Source of the DNA: Bacteroidales bacterium
Lineage (GTDB): Bacteria > Bacteroidota > Bacteroidia > Bacteroidales > UBA932
Length of the DNA stretch: 64,000 nt
NCBI GenBank assembly: GCA_016285455.1
Contig: JAEEQS010000006.1
Location: forward strand, 1 to 64,000
Direction of reading: 5' to 3'
The position numbers and the translations under genes are program-made. The notes under the pieces are model-generated. The model was given only the letters and a program-made list of their open reading frames with translations. It did no database searches and was not told the origin of the DNA. Below are positions 34,594 through 42,944 of the stretch, piece after piece. Numbering within the stretch: position 1 is the stretch's first letter; every line of letters starts with the position of its first letter.

Positions 34594-34612
34594 TTCTTAA
34601 ATTGCCTTCTTG

Positions 34613-34620
34613 CAAATTTA
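34613..34620 (-). promoter_or_regulatory. -7 box of the rlmH operon
   Basis: TAAATTTG on the minus strand, 19 bases before the rlmH ATG, in the divergent gap to the DUF4783 gene. Confidence 0.6.
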
Positions 34621-34688
34621 ACATAAATAGAGCAAAAATGGCGTGATTTTTGCGGTTTTTTCGGCGACCTAGACAATATCATCAAAGG

Positions 34689-35126
34689 ATGAAAACAGGA
34701 CTCATCTTACCCTTGAGAACAAAGGTGGCGGCTCTGATTGGATTAGCGCTGCTCTTTTTCGCGTTCTCCCCTAAGACTCAAGCCCAGACTCAGGGCGGAG
34801 ACGTTTTCATCCCGATTTCCAAGTACATACAGAAAGGAGATGCTGAAAGGCTGAGCGCCTGGTTTGCAGCAAATCTGGAAATAGACATCTTTGGAGCCCC
34901 TACGGAGTGTTCACGTTCCCAGGCCACACAGATAATGAAGAATTTCTTTTCACAATATACTCCAAAGTCCTTCTCCATCATACACAAAAGCGGCAACCCG
35001 CCAATGAAATACGCCATCGGCACCCTAAACACCGGAAGTGAAAATCTCAGGGTTGTTCTTCTGGTCAGGACCAATCCCGACACGCCGCAAATACTGAGAA
35101 TCAGGATAGAAAGATCTTCTATCTGA
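34689..35126 (+). CDS. DUF4783 family secreted protein
   Basis: A 145-residue protein with an N-terminal signal segment (VAALIGLALLFFAF...TQAQ, cleavage near residue 33) and a cystatin/NTF2-like small domain: FIPISKYIQKGDAERLSAWF, SRSQATQIMKNFFSQYTPKSF, AIGTLNTGSENLRVVLLV. This matches the DUF4783 family often found beside rlmH in Bacteroidota. Function unknown. The ATG at 34689 is chosen over an upstream TTG. Its 3' end overlaps the convergent response regulator by 8 bases. Confidence 0.8.
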   Translation: MKTGLILPLRTKVAALIGLALLFFAFSPKTQAQTQGGDVFIPISKYIQKGDAERLSAWFAANLEIDIFGAPTECSRSQATQIMKNFFSQYTPKSFSIIHKSGNPPMKYAIGTLNTGSENLRVVLLVRTNPDTPQILRIRIERSSI

Positions 35127-36291
35127 ACATAGGACTTGCCAGGGCGGTAACGTCTGCCTTGGTTATAGGATTTCCTCCCAATATCATAAGACGCTCAACC
35201 ACGTTTCTGAGTTCTCGTATGTTGCCCGTCCAGGAATGTTTCTTGAGCTCTTCTATGGCATCTTTGTTTATGCCCCTCTTCCCCATTCCGCTCTCATTTG
35301 AAATCTCGTCTATGAAATGCTCAACCAGAAGCGGAATGTCTTCTTTTCTGTCTGAAAGAGCCGGAACCCTAATGACAATCACGCTAAGGCGATGATATAG
35401 GTCTTCTCTGAAAGTGCCCTTCTGGATTTCTTCCGGAAGATTCTTGTTGGTGGCGGCTACCACCCTCACATTCACGTTGATATCCTTGTCGCTGCCCACG
35501 CGGGTTAGCTTGTTTTCCTGAAGCACCCTCAAAACTTTGGCCTGTGCTGAAAGGCTCATGTCACCGATTTCGTCCAGGAAAAGCGTTCCGCCATCTGCCT
35601 GCTCAAACTTTCCCTTGTGCTGCTTGATGGCTGAGGTAAAGCTTCCCTTCTCGTGGCCGAAGAGCTCGCTTTCTATAAGCTCGCCAGGAATGGCGGCGCA
35701 GTTAACTTCTATGAAAGGCATCTTGGCTCTAGGGCTCTTTTCGTGCAGCCATCTGGCAACCAGCTCCTTGCCAGTTCCGTTGGATCCTGTAACCAGAACC
35801 CTGGCATCTGTAGGAGCCACCCTGTCTATCATCTCCTTGACCTGCATTATGGCCTTGCTCTGCCCCACTATCTCCTGAACGGAAGAAGAAGCTGCAACCT
35901 TCTTCTTGAGAGTTTTGTTCTCCTGAATAACTTCCTTGTGATCACAAGCGTTCTTTACAGTTATAAGTATCCTGTTAAGGTCCAGCGGCTTGGATACAAA
36001 ATCATAAGCTCCGCTCTTTATGCATTTAACCGCGGTGTCTATGTCTCCGTGGCCGGAAATCATCACGATCGGGCTCTCCACTCCCTCTTCCACCATCTTC
36101 TCCAGAACCTCGATGCCATCCATTCCAGGCATTTTTATATCGCAGAATATCACGTCAAAACGCTCTGCCGTGGCTTTCTCCAGCCCCTCCTTCCCGTTCT
36201 CGGCCAGAGAGACCTCGTAACCCTCGTCTTCCAGTATGTCTTTCAGAGCCAGACGGATGCTCTTTTCATCGTCGATGATAAGTATCTTCAT
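35119..36291 (-). CDS. Sigma-54-dependent response regulator without a DNA-binding domain
   Basis: A 390-residue NtrC-family activator. Receiver domain (residues 1-115) with phospho-acceptor D51 in FCDIKMPG; AAA+ domain (~140-375) with Walker A GSNGTGKE (169-176), the sigma-54 contact loop GSFTSA (216-221, a variant of GAFTGA) and Walker B GTLFLDE (~235-241). The protein stops right after WTGNIRELRNVVERLMILGG...TALASPMFR, where NtrC relatives normally continue for 60-80 residues with a Fis-type helix-turn-helix. The convergent DUF4783 gene occupies the space beyond. Probable partner of the large sensor kinase. cmk lies 12 bases upstream on the same strand. Confidence 0.92.
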   Translation of the reverse strand: MKILIIDDEKSIRLALKDILEDEGYEVSLAENGKEGLEKATAERFDVIFCDIKMPGMDGIEVLEKMVEEGVESPIVMISGHGDIDTAVKCIKSGAYDFVSKPLDLNRILITVKNACDHKEVIQENKTLKKKVAASSSVQEIVGQSKAIMQVKEMIDRVAPTDARVLVTGSNGTGKELVARWLHEKSPRAKMPFIEVNCAAIPGELIESELFGHEKGSFTSAIKQHKGKFEQADGGTLFLDEIGDMSLSAQAKVLRVLQENKLTRVGSDKDINVNVRVVAATNKNLPEEIQKGTFREDLYHRLSVIVIRVPALSDRKEDIPLLVEHFIDEISNESGMGKRGINKDAIEELKKHSWTGNIRELRNVVERLMILGGNPITKADVTALASPMFR

Positions 36292-36303
36292 AACACTTTT
36301 AGA

Positions 36304-37026
36304 TTAAACCTCCTGGGGCGGAAGCTCCACCTTCAGATTGAAATTCGGAAGCAGTATGCCGTTGATCCACTCAATCTCGTCTTCCAGGCTCATACTACTG
36401 TTATCCAGCTCAATAGCATCCTTGGCCTTGGTCAGCGGGTCCTTCTCCCTGTGGGAATCTATGTAATCTCTCTTCTTGAGGTTTTCCAACACGCTTTCAA
36501 AGGTGTCTTTCTCTCCCTTTGCCTGCAGTTCCTTAAAACGGCGCATAGCCCTGACCTGCTCGCTGGCGGTCATAAAAATCTTCAGCTCGGCGTGCGGGAA
36601 CACGGCTGTACCAATGTCTCGCCCGTCCATCACAAGGCCTTTATCCTGACCCATCCGCCTGAGCATCACGTTAACAAAATCTCTTACAAACGGAATTTCT
36701 GCAATCGGGCTCACGTGAGAAGACACCGTGGACTGGCGGATGTACTTTTCTATGTTGGCTCCGTTGAGGTAAGTCTGGCTATCGCCCTTCTTGTTGGTGC
36801 GAAAGGTTATCTCCACCTTAGGAAGCACTCTCTCCAGATTCTCCTTGTCTATGTTTCCGCTCTCGTCTATAAAGCCGTTGGTATAGGCAAAATACGTTAC
36901 TGCCCTGTAGAGGGCGCCGCTGTCCGCATAAATGTATCCCAGCCCCTTGGCCACCAGCTTGGCGAAGGTGCTTTTGCCCGTAGACGAATAACCGTCTATC
37001 GCTACGATGATTTTTCCGCTTGCCAT
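36304..37026 (-). CDS. cmk: Cytidylate kinase
   Basis: A 240-residue (d)CMP kinase. P-loop AIDGYSSTGKSTFAKLVAKGLGY trimmed to GYSSTGKST (12-20), YADSGALYRAVT, the family VVMDGRDIG-type motif here LVMDGRDIGTAVFPHAELKIFM, and a C-terminal lid with RRFKELQAKG. A serine replaces the usual proline/glycine of GPxxxGKS. The next gene on the strand is the sigma-54 regulator. Confidence 0.94.
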   Translation of the reverse strand: MASGKIIVAIDGYSSTGKSTFAKLVAKGLGYIYADSGALYRAVTYFAYTNGFIDESGNIDKENLERVLPKVEITFRTNKKGDSQTYLNGANIEKYIRQSTVSSHVSPIAEIPFVRDFVNVMLRRMGQDKGLVMDGRDIGTAVFPHAELKIFMTASEQVRAMRRFKELQAKGEKDTFESVLENLKKRDYIDSHREKDPLTKAKDAIELDNSSMSLEDEIEWINGILLPNFNLKVELPPQEV

Positions 37027-37047
37027 AGAACTCGCTGTTTTGATTCA

Positions 37048-37055
37048 CAAATTTA
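37048..37055 (-). promoter_or_regulatory. -7 box of cmk
   Basis: TAAATTTG on the minus strand, 21 bases before the cmk ATG, forming a divergent promoter pair with ispH. Confidence 0.6.
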
Positions 37056-37068
37056 ATCAAATAACACT

Positions 37069-37076
37069 TATCTTTG
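37069..37076 (+). promoter_or_regulatory. -7 box of ispH
   Basis: TATCTTTG, exact TAnnTTTG match, 17 bases before the ispH ATG. Confidence 0.55.
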
Positions 37077-37093
37077 CTATCTGCAATAGACAA

Positions 37094-37996
37094 ATGAAGG
37101 TTAGCGTAGAAATAGATAAAGATTCCGGCTTCTGCAACGGAGTGGTAAGGGCAATCCGCACCGCCGAGCAAAACCTTGGGGAAAAGGCTGAACTTTACAC
37201 CCTGGGAGCCATTGTGCATAACAACTCCGAGCTGGACCGCCTGGAAAAGAAAGGCCTCAAGGTGATAGACAAGGAGCAGATGTCCTCTCTCAGCGATACC
37301 ACCGTCCTCATCCGCGCGCACGGCGAACCACCTTCCACATACGCCATTGCCAAAGAGCGGAACATCAAGCTCATAGACTGCACCTGCCCGGTAGTTCTCC
37401 AGCTTCAGAAGAAGATAGCGGACACAGGCGGGCAGATTGTCATCTTTGGCAAAATCGGCCATGCGGAAGTTAACGGACTTGTTGGAAGAGCTGAGGGTCG
37501 GGCCATAGTCGTTGAAAATCCAGACCAGATAGACAAGGTAGATTTCACAAAGCCGGTAAACATCTTCTCGCAAACTACCAAAGACCCTGTGGAATACGCC
37601 GAGGTCTGCGACAGGATCAGGGAAAGGATGGCTGACAAATCCGCCCTAACTGTTCACGACACCATCTGCCGCCAGGTGGCCCAGAGGCACTCCCGCCTTA
37701 GCGCCTTTGCCCAAAGCCACAACGTCATCATCTTTGTCAGCGGAAAAGAGTCGTCCAACGGCAAGGTCCTATATGACCTTTGCAGAAAACACAACCCAAG
37801 ATCATACAATATCCAATCGCTGAGCCAGATAGACAAAAAATGGTTCAAGAAAGGAGACAACATAGGGGTTTGCGGAGCCACCTCCACGCCAAAGTGGCAG
37901 CTCACCTCAACCGCCAGATTTTTAAAAATCCTCCTAAAGAGTTATATTTGCGGCAAATTTTACAGTATTATTTATGGCAACTACAGCAGATTTTAA
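37094..37996 (+). CDS. ispH: 4-hydroxy-3-methylbut-2-enyl diphosphate reductase
   Basis: Last enzyme of the MEP isoprenoid pathway; an iron-sulfur protein of 300 residues. Cluster cysteines are in DSGFCNGVVRA (C14), IDCTCPVV and GVCGATSTPKWQL, with the AHGEPP and GHAEVNGL histidine motifs. The ATG at 37094 is preferred; an upstream frame overlaps cmk. The 3' end overlaps the efp start by 23 bases and contains the efp promoter. Confidence 0.94.
   Translation: MKVSVEIDKDSGFCNGVVRAIRTAEQNLGEKAELYTLGAIVHNNSELDRLEKKGLKVIDKEQMSSLSDTTVLIRAHGEPPSTYAIAKERNIKLIDCTCPVVLQLQKKIADTGGQIVIFGKIGHAEVNGLVGRAEGRAIVVENPDQIDKVDFTKPVNIFSQTTKDPVEYAEVCDRIRERMADKSALTVHDTICRQVAQRHSRLSAFAQSHNVIIFVSGKESSNGKVLYDLCRKHNPRSYNIQSLSQIDKKWFKKGDNIGVCGATSTPKWQLTSTARFLKILLKSYICGKFYSIIYGNYSRF
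37943..37950 (+). promoter_or_regulatory. -7 box of efp inside the ispH 3' end
   Basis: TATATTTG, exact match, 23 bases before the efp ATG and inside the ispH coding sequence. Confidence 0.6.
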
Positions 37997-38543
37997 GAAC
38001 GGAATTTTCTTCCTTTTCAACGATCATCCTTGCCAGCTGGTTTATTTCCAGCACGTTAAACCAGGCAAAGGAAACACCATCGTTAGAACGAAATTCAAGG
38101 ATCTCCAGACCGGAAAACTTCTGGAGCACACATACGGAGCCGGTGAAAGAATAGACCTCGTATCTGTAGAAAGAAGACCTTACCAGTACCTCTACGCAGA
38201 CGAGACAGGCTATAACTTCATGCACCGCGAAACCTACGAGCAGGTTCATCTTGATAAAGACTTTGTAGAGAACGCAGACCTTATGAAAGAAGGCCAGAAC
38301 GTGGAGATGATGGTTTGGGCAGACAACGAGGAAATCCTCACCTGCGAGCTTCCTTCATTCGTTGAACTTGAGGTTACCTACACAGAGCCAGCAGTAAAAG
38401 GCAACACCGCTTCCACCAATGCTCTCAAGGAGGCCACTCTGGAAACCGGCGCCAAGATTATGGTTCCGCTATTCATCCAGAACGGAGAAAAGATCAGCGT
38501 AAAGGTAGAAGACCGCACCTACGGAGAAAGGGTGAAAGGCTAA
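37974..38543 (+). CDS. efp: Translation elongation factor P
   Basis: A 189-residue factor that rescues ribosomes stalled at polyproline. KOW-like N domain with the acceptor loop VKPGKGNT (K32 at the tip), then RTKFKDLQTGKLLEHTY and YQYLYADETGYNFMHRETYEQ, and a C-terminal OB domain ending KVEDRTYGERVKG. The tip residue is lysine; which modification system acts on it is not visible here. It overlaps ispH at its start. Confidence 0.96.
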   Translation: MATTADFKNGIFFLFNDHPCQLVYFQHVKPGKGNTIVRTKFKDLQTGKLLEHTYGAGERIDLVSVERRPYQYLYADETGYNFMHRETYEQVHLDKDFVENADLMKEGQNVEMMVWADNEEILTCELPSFVELEVTYTEPAVKGNTASTNALKEATLETGAKIMVPLFIQNGEKISVKVEDRTYGERVKG

Positions 38544-38611
38544 CTGGTGGAACGCAAAACCTCCGGCAAATCCGGTGAAGCGCAAAACGCTGAAACATAA
38601 TGAATTATTGA

Positions 38612-38642
38612 ATTAACCCCAGGTAAAAAGCCTGGGGTTAAT
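38612..38642 (+). terminator. Hairpin terminator after efp
   Basis: Arms ATTAACCCCAGG and CCTGGGGTTAAT, perfect 12-base pairing, with loop TAAAAAG. The T-tract is weak. It sits in a 217-base gap between efp and the transglutaminase-like gene. Confidence 0.75.
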
Positions 38643-38705
38643 CTGTTTAACGCCCTAACTGATAATCTGTTACGCTCCACCGCAACAATATTGAAAGATT
38701 ATGAT

Positions 38706-38713
38706 TATATTTG
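38706..38713 (+). promoter_or_regulatory. -7 box of the transglutaminase-like gene
   Basis: TATATTTG, exact match, 47 bases before the ATG. Confidence 0.55.
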
Positions 38714-38760
38714 TATGCAGTGCGCTTTGCGCTGACATTTGACAATAAAACAACCTGCAT

Positions 38761-40482
38761 ATGAAAACTCTTTCAAAACTGCTTGGAGCAGCTGCCGCTT
38801 TGTCTGCGGCTATTCTTGTAACATTCTGCACAACAAACACTCCGCAAATGTCCCCTAAACTGGACGAGGTAACCCTGGATGACCTGATAGAAGAAGGCCA
38901 GTTCACCAAGGCAAACAAGATTCTTGCGGAAGCCCTCAGGTGCGACTCCCTTTCAGAGGCAGACAAGTACCTGATCAACTTTGAAAAAGACAAGATGCAG
39001 AGAATACTCTCCGATTTCAGCAAGACTGAACCGGAAGTTCTAGAGTATATCAAGAAATACATACCTAACGTAACAGAAGCCCAGATGGAAGCTTGGAGAC
39101 AGTCCGGTGCCCTGGAATGCAAGACTATAGACGGGCAGAGGCGCTATTTCCGCAAAGGCCCGGGCAACCTTTTCCTGGTTGATCCTGTATGCGTTGCAGC
39201 AAGAGAAGCCATAGACGGCCCTGAAACCGGAACCACCGGAGATTTCCTCAAGGGTTATCTTCCAAAGGTTATTTCAGACGCCTGCTTCCAGCAAGTCTGG
39301 AGCAAAGATATCCGCGTTAGTTCTTATGTAGATCCTGTCAAGATGACTATCCACGTTCTTATGAGGGTTATGCCAGATGCCGTTCCGGCAGGAGAAGTTG
39401 TTAGAATGTGGCTTCCATACCCTAAGGAGAAGGAAAGGCAGAAAGATATAGAACTCAAGAGAGTGTTCGTAGGCTACAATTCAGACTACAAAGACCTTGA
39501 GCTTCCTGAAGCCAAGCCTGTATTCAAGTTCAGGGGTCTGAATACCAAGATTACCCGCAAGGAAAGCCTTGGATATGCAACCGCGGCAACAGACGGAACT
39601 CTTGCTTCCAAGTTCTTTGAAGACGGACATCAGATAAAGGGAAATGAAGGTGCTTATATGGCAGACGGATACATTATCTCAAGCCCGGACGCTGCCAGAA
39701 GAAGCATCTACTTTGAGATGGTGGCAAACGGAAAAGACACTCTCAAAGCAGGCTATGACCTCAGCTTCACTTCTTTCAACCAGTATTTTGCAAACCTTGA
39801 AGAACAGATAAAGCCTTATGACACCACATCGCTGATCTACAAGACTTATACTGCAGAAAGGGAAAGGCATATTGTTTTCACAGACAAGATAAAGGCTCTT
39901 GCAGACAGCCTTACCGCAGGTGTCACCGAACCATACGAGAAGGTCAAGAGAATCTGGTGCTGGGTAACCGAGAACATTCCGTGGGCAGGAGCCAGAGACT
40001 ACTCCACCATTCCTAACATTCCTATGTATGTTCTCAAAAACGGGCACGGAGATTGCGGACAGGTATCTCTGCTGTTTATGACTATGGCTCGCTACAAGGG
40101 AGTTCCGGCCAGATGGCAGAGTGGATGGATGCTGCATCCTGGTCACGTGAACCTGCACGACTGGGCAGAGGTTTACTATGAAGGCGTAGGCTGGGTTCCG
40201 GTAGACCAGAGCTTCGGCTACAGCGGAGGAGACAGAGACAAGGCAGACACCGCTTCTGTTCTGACAAACGACCAGCAGATGCTCAAGTTCTTCTTCTCCA
40301 AGGGACTTGATGCTTACAGGCTGATTGTCAACGATGAATATGGCAAGTGGGCTCCGCTTTTCCCTGCCAAGATCTATCCTCATTACGATGAGGTTGACTT
40401 CCAAATGGGAGAAGCCGAGTGGAGAGGAGGAAACATACTCAACGGCGGCTGGAAGTGCTGGATGGACGTAGATTACAATTAA
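38761..40482 (+). CDS. Transglutaminase-like (TGc) secreted protein
   Basis: A 573-residue protein with an N-terminal signal segment (LLGAAAALSAAILVTFC; a possible lipobox but with Phe before Cys). A long N-terminal part of ~300 residues is followed by a transglutaminase/protease-like core at ~395-490: NGHGDCGQVSLLFMTMARY (catalytic Cys), LHDWAEVYY (His) and WVPVDQSFG (Asp). Papain-fold members of this type may act as peptidases or cross-linkers; the substrate is unknown. First in a plus-strand envelope run. Confidence 0.88.
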   Translation: MKTLSKLLGAAAALSAAILVTFCTTNTPQMSPKLDEVTLDDLIEEGQFTKANKILAEALRCDSLSEADKYLINFEKDKMQRILSDFSKTEPEVLEYIKKYIPNVTEAQMEAWRQSGALECKTIDGQRRYFRKGPGNLFLVDPVCVAAREAIDGPETGTTGDFLKGYLPKVISDACFQQVWSKDIRVSSYVDPVKMTIHVLMRVMPDAVPAGEVVRMWLPYPKEKERQKDIELKRVFVGYNSDYKDLELPEAKPVFKFRGLNTKITRKESLGYATAATDGTLASKFFEDGHQIKGNEGAYMADGYIISSPDAARRSIYFEMVANGKDTLKAGYDLSFTSFNQYFANLEEQIKPYDTTSLIYKTYTAERERHIVFTDKIKALADSLTAGVTEPYEKVKRIWCWVTENIPWAGARDYSTIPNIPMYVLKNGHGDCGQVSLLFMTMARYKGVPARWQSGWMLHPGHVNLHDWAEVYYEGVGWVPVDQSFGYSGGDRDKADTASVLTNDQQMLKFFFSKGLDAYRLIVNDEYGKWAPLFPAKIYPHYDEVDFQMGEAEWRGGNILNGGWKCWMDVDYN

Positions 40483-40494
40483 AAAAACAATATT

Positions 40495-41073
40495 ATGAAA
40501 CTCAGGTATTTGACAATTGCCCTGCTGGCTCTTATGCTTATGCCGGCAATATCAAGGGCCCAGAACAGCACTGAAAAGCAACTGGCAACAATCCGCGAGA
40601 CATATGCCGGCGCTATGAAAATGCTGGAAATGAGGCTGGATCCAGAATATCCCGCTCACGATATGACGGTCATAAATACAGACGAGATGTGGCCTGGAAG
40701 CGGACAGCATAACGGAAAGCTGGAGTTATTCTATGGCCTGGACATTCAAGAGGAAAGCGACTATCTCCAGAGGTTCCCTGCATTTGCACGCTATACCTAC
40801 AATATCGGCGAACAGAAATACTACTATGAGATCCTATGGCACGACCCGGACGACGGAAATCCTGACCACTGCCAGCCGATATTCTTCTACTTCAAATTTA
40901 CAGACTACCACGGCAAGACCTTTGAGTGCCGCTACTATTTCTGGGACGGGAAACTGCTTAAGACCATATGCAAGGAAGCTGACGAAGAAATCCCTTCTCC
41001 TGAAATGGCACTCAACAGAGCCAAGATAATTGAAAACATTGTCAAGATGAACGAGATCTGGAATAACTTTTAA
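40495..41073 (+). CDS. Hypothetical secreted protein, paralogue of the next gene
   Basis: A 192-residue protein with signal peptide (MKLRYLTIALLALMLMPAISRAQ). The mature domain contains DEMWPGSGQH, YYYEILWHDPDD and TFECRYYFWDGKLLKT. The following gene has the same layout (QEMWSGSGPH, FFLEILYDEKG, YEFRYYWENGKLIRS), so the two arose by duplication. No family recognised. It lies 12 bases after the transglutaminase-like gene. Confidence 0.78.
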   Translation: MKLRYLTIALLALMLMPAISRAQNSTEKQLATIRETYAGAMKMLEMRLDPEYPAHDMTVINTDEMWPGSGQHNGKLELFYGLDIQEESDYLQRFPAFARYTYNIGEQKYYYEILWHDPDDGNPDHCQPIFFYFKFTDYHGKTFECRYYFWDGKLLKTICKEADEEIPSPEMALNRAKIIENIVKMNEIWNNF

Positions 41074-41084
41074 GCTCCTCCGTG

Positions 41085-41645
41085 ATGAAAAACAAACTAT
41101 TAGCCATATTGCTAGCAGCCCTGCTTGCAATCCCGTCAGGCTTACTGGCACAGAAAAACACTAACGATGCCATAGCCAAGATCCGCAAGGATTACGCTAC
41201 GGCACTGGAAAAAATCAAGGCTGCCGGAGATTATTATGACGATATCTTCGTAAACCGCGCCAATGTTGTCATTCAGGAAATGTGGAGCGGGAGCGGACCT
41301 CACAAGGAAACTACCGACTTGTATTACTCTATGGGGCTCAATGAGGAATGGTCTTTTGACCGTACTTTGTTTTTTGTCCGCAGCAAATGGAATGTTGCTC
41401 CAAGAGAATTTTTCCTGGAAATCCTCTATGATGAAAAAGGCCAGCCGGAATTCTACTTCTTCAAGGCTGATGGGTATGACGGAAAAGTTTATGAATTCCG
41501 CTATTACTGGGAAAACGGAAAGCTGATCCGCAGCCTGGTTCCAGATAACGTACCGGAGGAAGCCAGCCTTTCCAGCGATTGCCCTACAGCAGAAGACGCT
41601 TGGAAAGCCGCTCTCAAATACATCGACTACGTAGGTAAACTTTAG
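41085..41645 (+). CDS. Hypothetical secreted protein, paralogue of the previous gene
   Basis: A 186-residue protein with signal peptide (MKNKLLAILLAALLAIPSGLLAQ), then a domain sharing the MWxGSGxH, EILxD and FRYYxxxGKL motifs with its upstream neighbour. A GTG codon lies one codon upstream; ATG at 41085 is preferred. It is followed after 2 bases by the zinc-ribbon membrane protein gene. Confidence 0.78.
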   Translation: MKNKLLAILLAALLAIPSGLLAQKNTNDAIAKIRKDYATALEKIKAAGDYYDDIFVNRANVVIQEMWSGSGPHKETTDLYYSMGLNEEWSFDRTLFFVRSKWNVAPREFFLEILYDEKGQPEFYFFKADGYDGKVYEFRYYWENGKLIRSLVPDNVPEEASLSSDCPTAEDAWKAALKYIDYVGKL

Positions 41646-41647
41646 AT

Positions 41648-42148
41648 ATGGAAGAATTGACCAAACAATGCCCGTTCTGCGGACAAGTAATCAACGCCGC
41701 TGCAATCAAATGCAAGTATTGCGGAAAGTGGCTGGAAGACCCTCAGCCGGTTCATCAGGAAGGATGGAGCCAAACCCAGAACCAAACTCCTCCGCCACCT
41801 CCACCTCCACAGCCTAACTATAATCAGCAATATACCCAGCAGCCTAATTATAACCCGCAATACACTCAGCAGCAAATAGTTTACGCCCAGCAGCCGCGCA
41901 AGACCAACGGACTTGGGATAGCAGGTTTCATTATGGCTCTCATTTCGCTTTTTGTGGGCTGGATTCCTATTATCGGATGGGTCCTCTGGTTCCTCGGCCT
42001 TTTGTTCTCTTTCATAGGAGTATTCAAGGTTCCTAGAGGACTGGCCATTGCCGGACTTGTGATTTCACTGCTTGGACTCTTTGCCATAATTGCCGTAACT
42101 GGAGGAATGTGGGACGCCATTCAACGGGGCATAGCCAATTTGGAATAA
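41648..42148 (+). CDS. Zinc-ribbon, proline-rich, two-segment membrane protein
   Basis: A 166-residue protein. Residues 8-27 form a zinc ribbon (CPFCG...CKYCG). Residues ~35-80 are a Pro/Gln/Tyr/Asn-rich linker with PPPPPPP and two QQYTQQPNYN-like repeats. Residues ~90-155 carry membrane segments (LGIAGFIMALISLFVGWIP and a glycine/leucine-rich second pair), like DUF4190-type proteins. The ribbon is probably cytoplasmic. Its TAA overlaps the next ATG (TAATG), implying coupled translation. Confidence 0.8.
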   Translation: MEELTKQCPFCGQVINAAAIKCKYCGKWLEDPQPVHQEGWSQTQNQTPPPPPPPQPNYNQQYTQQPNYNPQYTQQQIVYAQQPRKTNGLGIAGFIMALISLFVGWIPIIGWVLWFLGLLFSFIGVFKVPRGLAIAGLVISLLGLFAIIAVTGGMWDAIQRGIANLE

Positions 42149-42864
42149 TGAAACTTGTACACATCATAACCCCTGTAAAGGATTCTATTGAATCCACGCT
42201 GGAAACCATAAGGGCAATTCAGGGCTCAGCGATGAGCTTTCCACACGACTATACCGTTTACAACGATTTCTCAACAGAAGAGAACACCAAAAAGCTTGAG
42301 GAAGCTTCAGCCGAATACGGTTTCCGCCTTGTAAACCTTAAGGACCTTACGGACCACCCGTCTCCGAACTATCTTCTGGTTCTTCAGACGGCTCAGAAAG
42401 AATGCCTCCAGGACGAGGCCGGTCTTCTTATTGTGGAAAGCGACGTTACCGTAAAAAACGACACTCTCCAGAGCCTTGTGGAAGGCGCTCTCCAGAGGCC
42501 GGACTGCGCCATAGCCGCAGCCGTAACAGTAGACGACGCCGGAGTCATAAACTACCCGTACAAGCATGCTCTGGGAAAGGAGAACCAGATCATAGACACC
42601 AAGAAGCATTGCAGCTTCTGCTGCTCCATTCTTACTCCCGCCCTTCTGAAAGCCTTTGACTTCAACACCCTGGATCCTAGCAAGAACTGGTATGATGTTA
42701 CCATATCTCACGAAGCCTTGGAACTGGGACTGAAAAACTATCTGTTCACCACTCTGCCGGTAAGGCACAGGCCACACACCAGCCGCCCGTGGAAACAGCT
42801 CAAGTACAAGAACCCTCTGAAGTATTACTGGATAAAATTCACAAAAGGAATGGACAAGATCTGA
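42148..42864 (+). CDS. Family 2-like glycosyltransferase
   Basis: A 238-residue soluble GT-A type protein. It has IITPVKDSIESTLETIRAI at the start, YNDFSTEENTKKL, an acidic metal-site-like LIVESDVTVKNDTL near residues 102-115, and a C-terminal HEALELGLKNYLF region. There are no membrane segments. The start at 42148 is set by the TAATG overlap with the previous gene. The acceptor is unknown. A terminator follows. Confidence 0.78.
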   Translation: MKLVHIITPVKDSIESTLETIRAIQGSAMSFPHDYTVYNDFSTEENTKKLEEASAEYGFRLVNLKDLTDHPSPNYLLVLQTAQKECLQDEAGLLIVESDVTVKNDTLQSLVEGALQRPDCAIAAAVTVDDAGVINYPYKHALGKENQIIDTKKHCSFCCSILTPALLKAFDFNTLDPSKNWYDVTISHEALELGLKNYLFTTLPVRHRPHTSRPWKQLKYKNPLKYYWIKFTKGMDKI

Positions 42865-42892
42865 GAAGGTTTTCCTCAGCGATATAGACAAA

Positions 42893-42923
42893 AAGAAAGG
42901 CGGAAGTTTTTTCCGCCTTTCTT
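42893..42923. terminator. Bidirectional terminator between convergent genes
   Basis: Arms AAGAAAGGCGGAA (42893-42905) and TTCCGCCTTTCTT (42911-42923), perfect, with a 5-base loop. It has A/T runs on both sides and serves the glycosyltransferase and the DUF805 gene. Confidence 0.85.
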
Positions 42924-42944
42924 GTGCTTTACAGCAACTCCGTT

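Noticed and set aside
35119-35400. Response regulator truncated by a frameshift
   Set aside because: No HTH-like sequence appears in the other frames beyond the stop, and a real convergent gene fills the space.
35653-37056. 467-codon open frame opposite the regulator and cmk
   Set aside because: It spans two well-supported genes in antisense and has no motif of its own.
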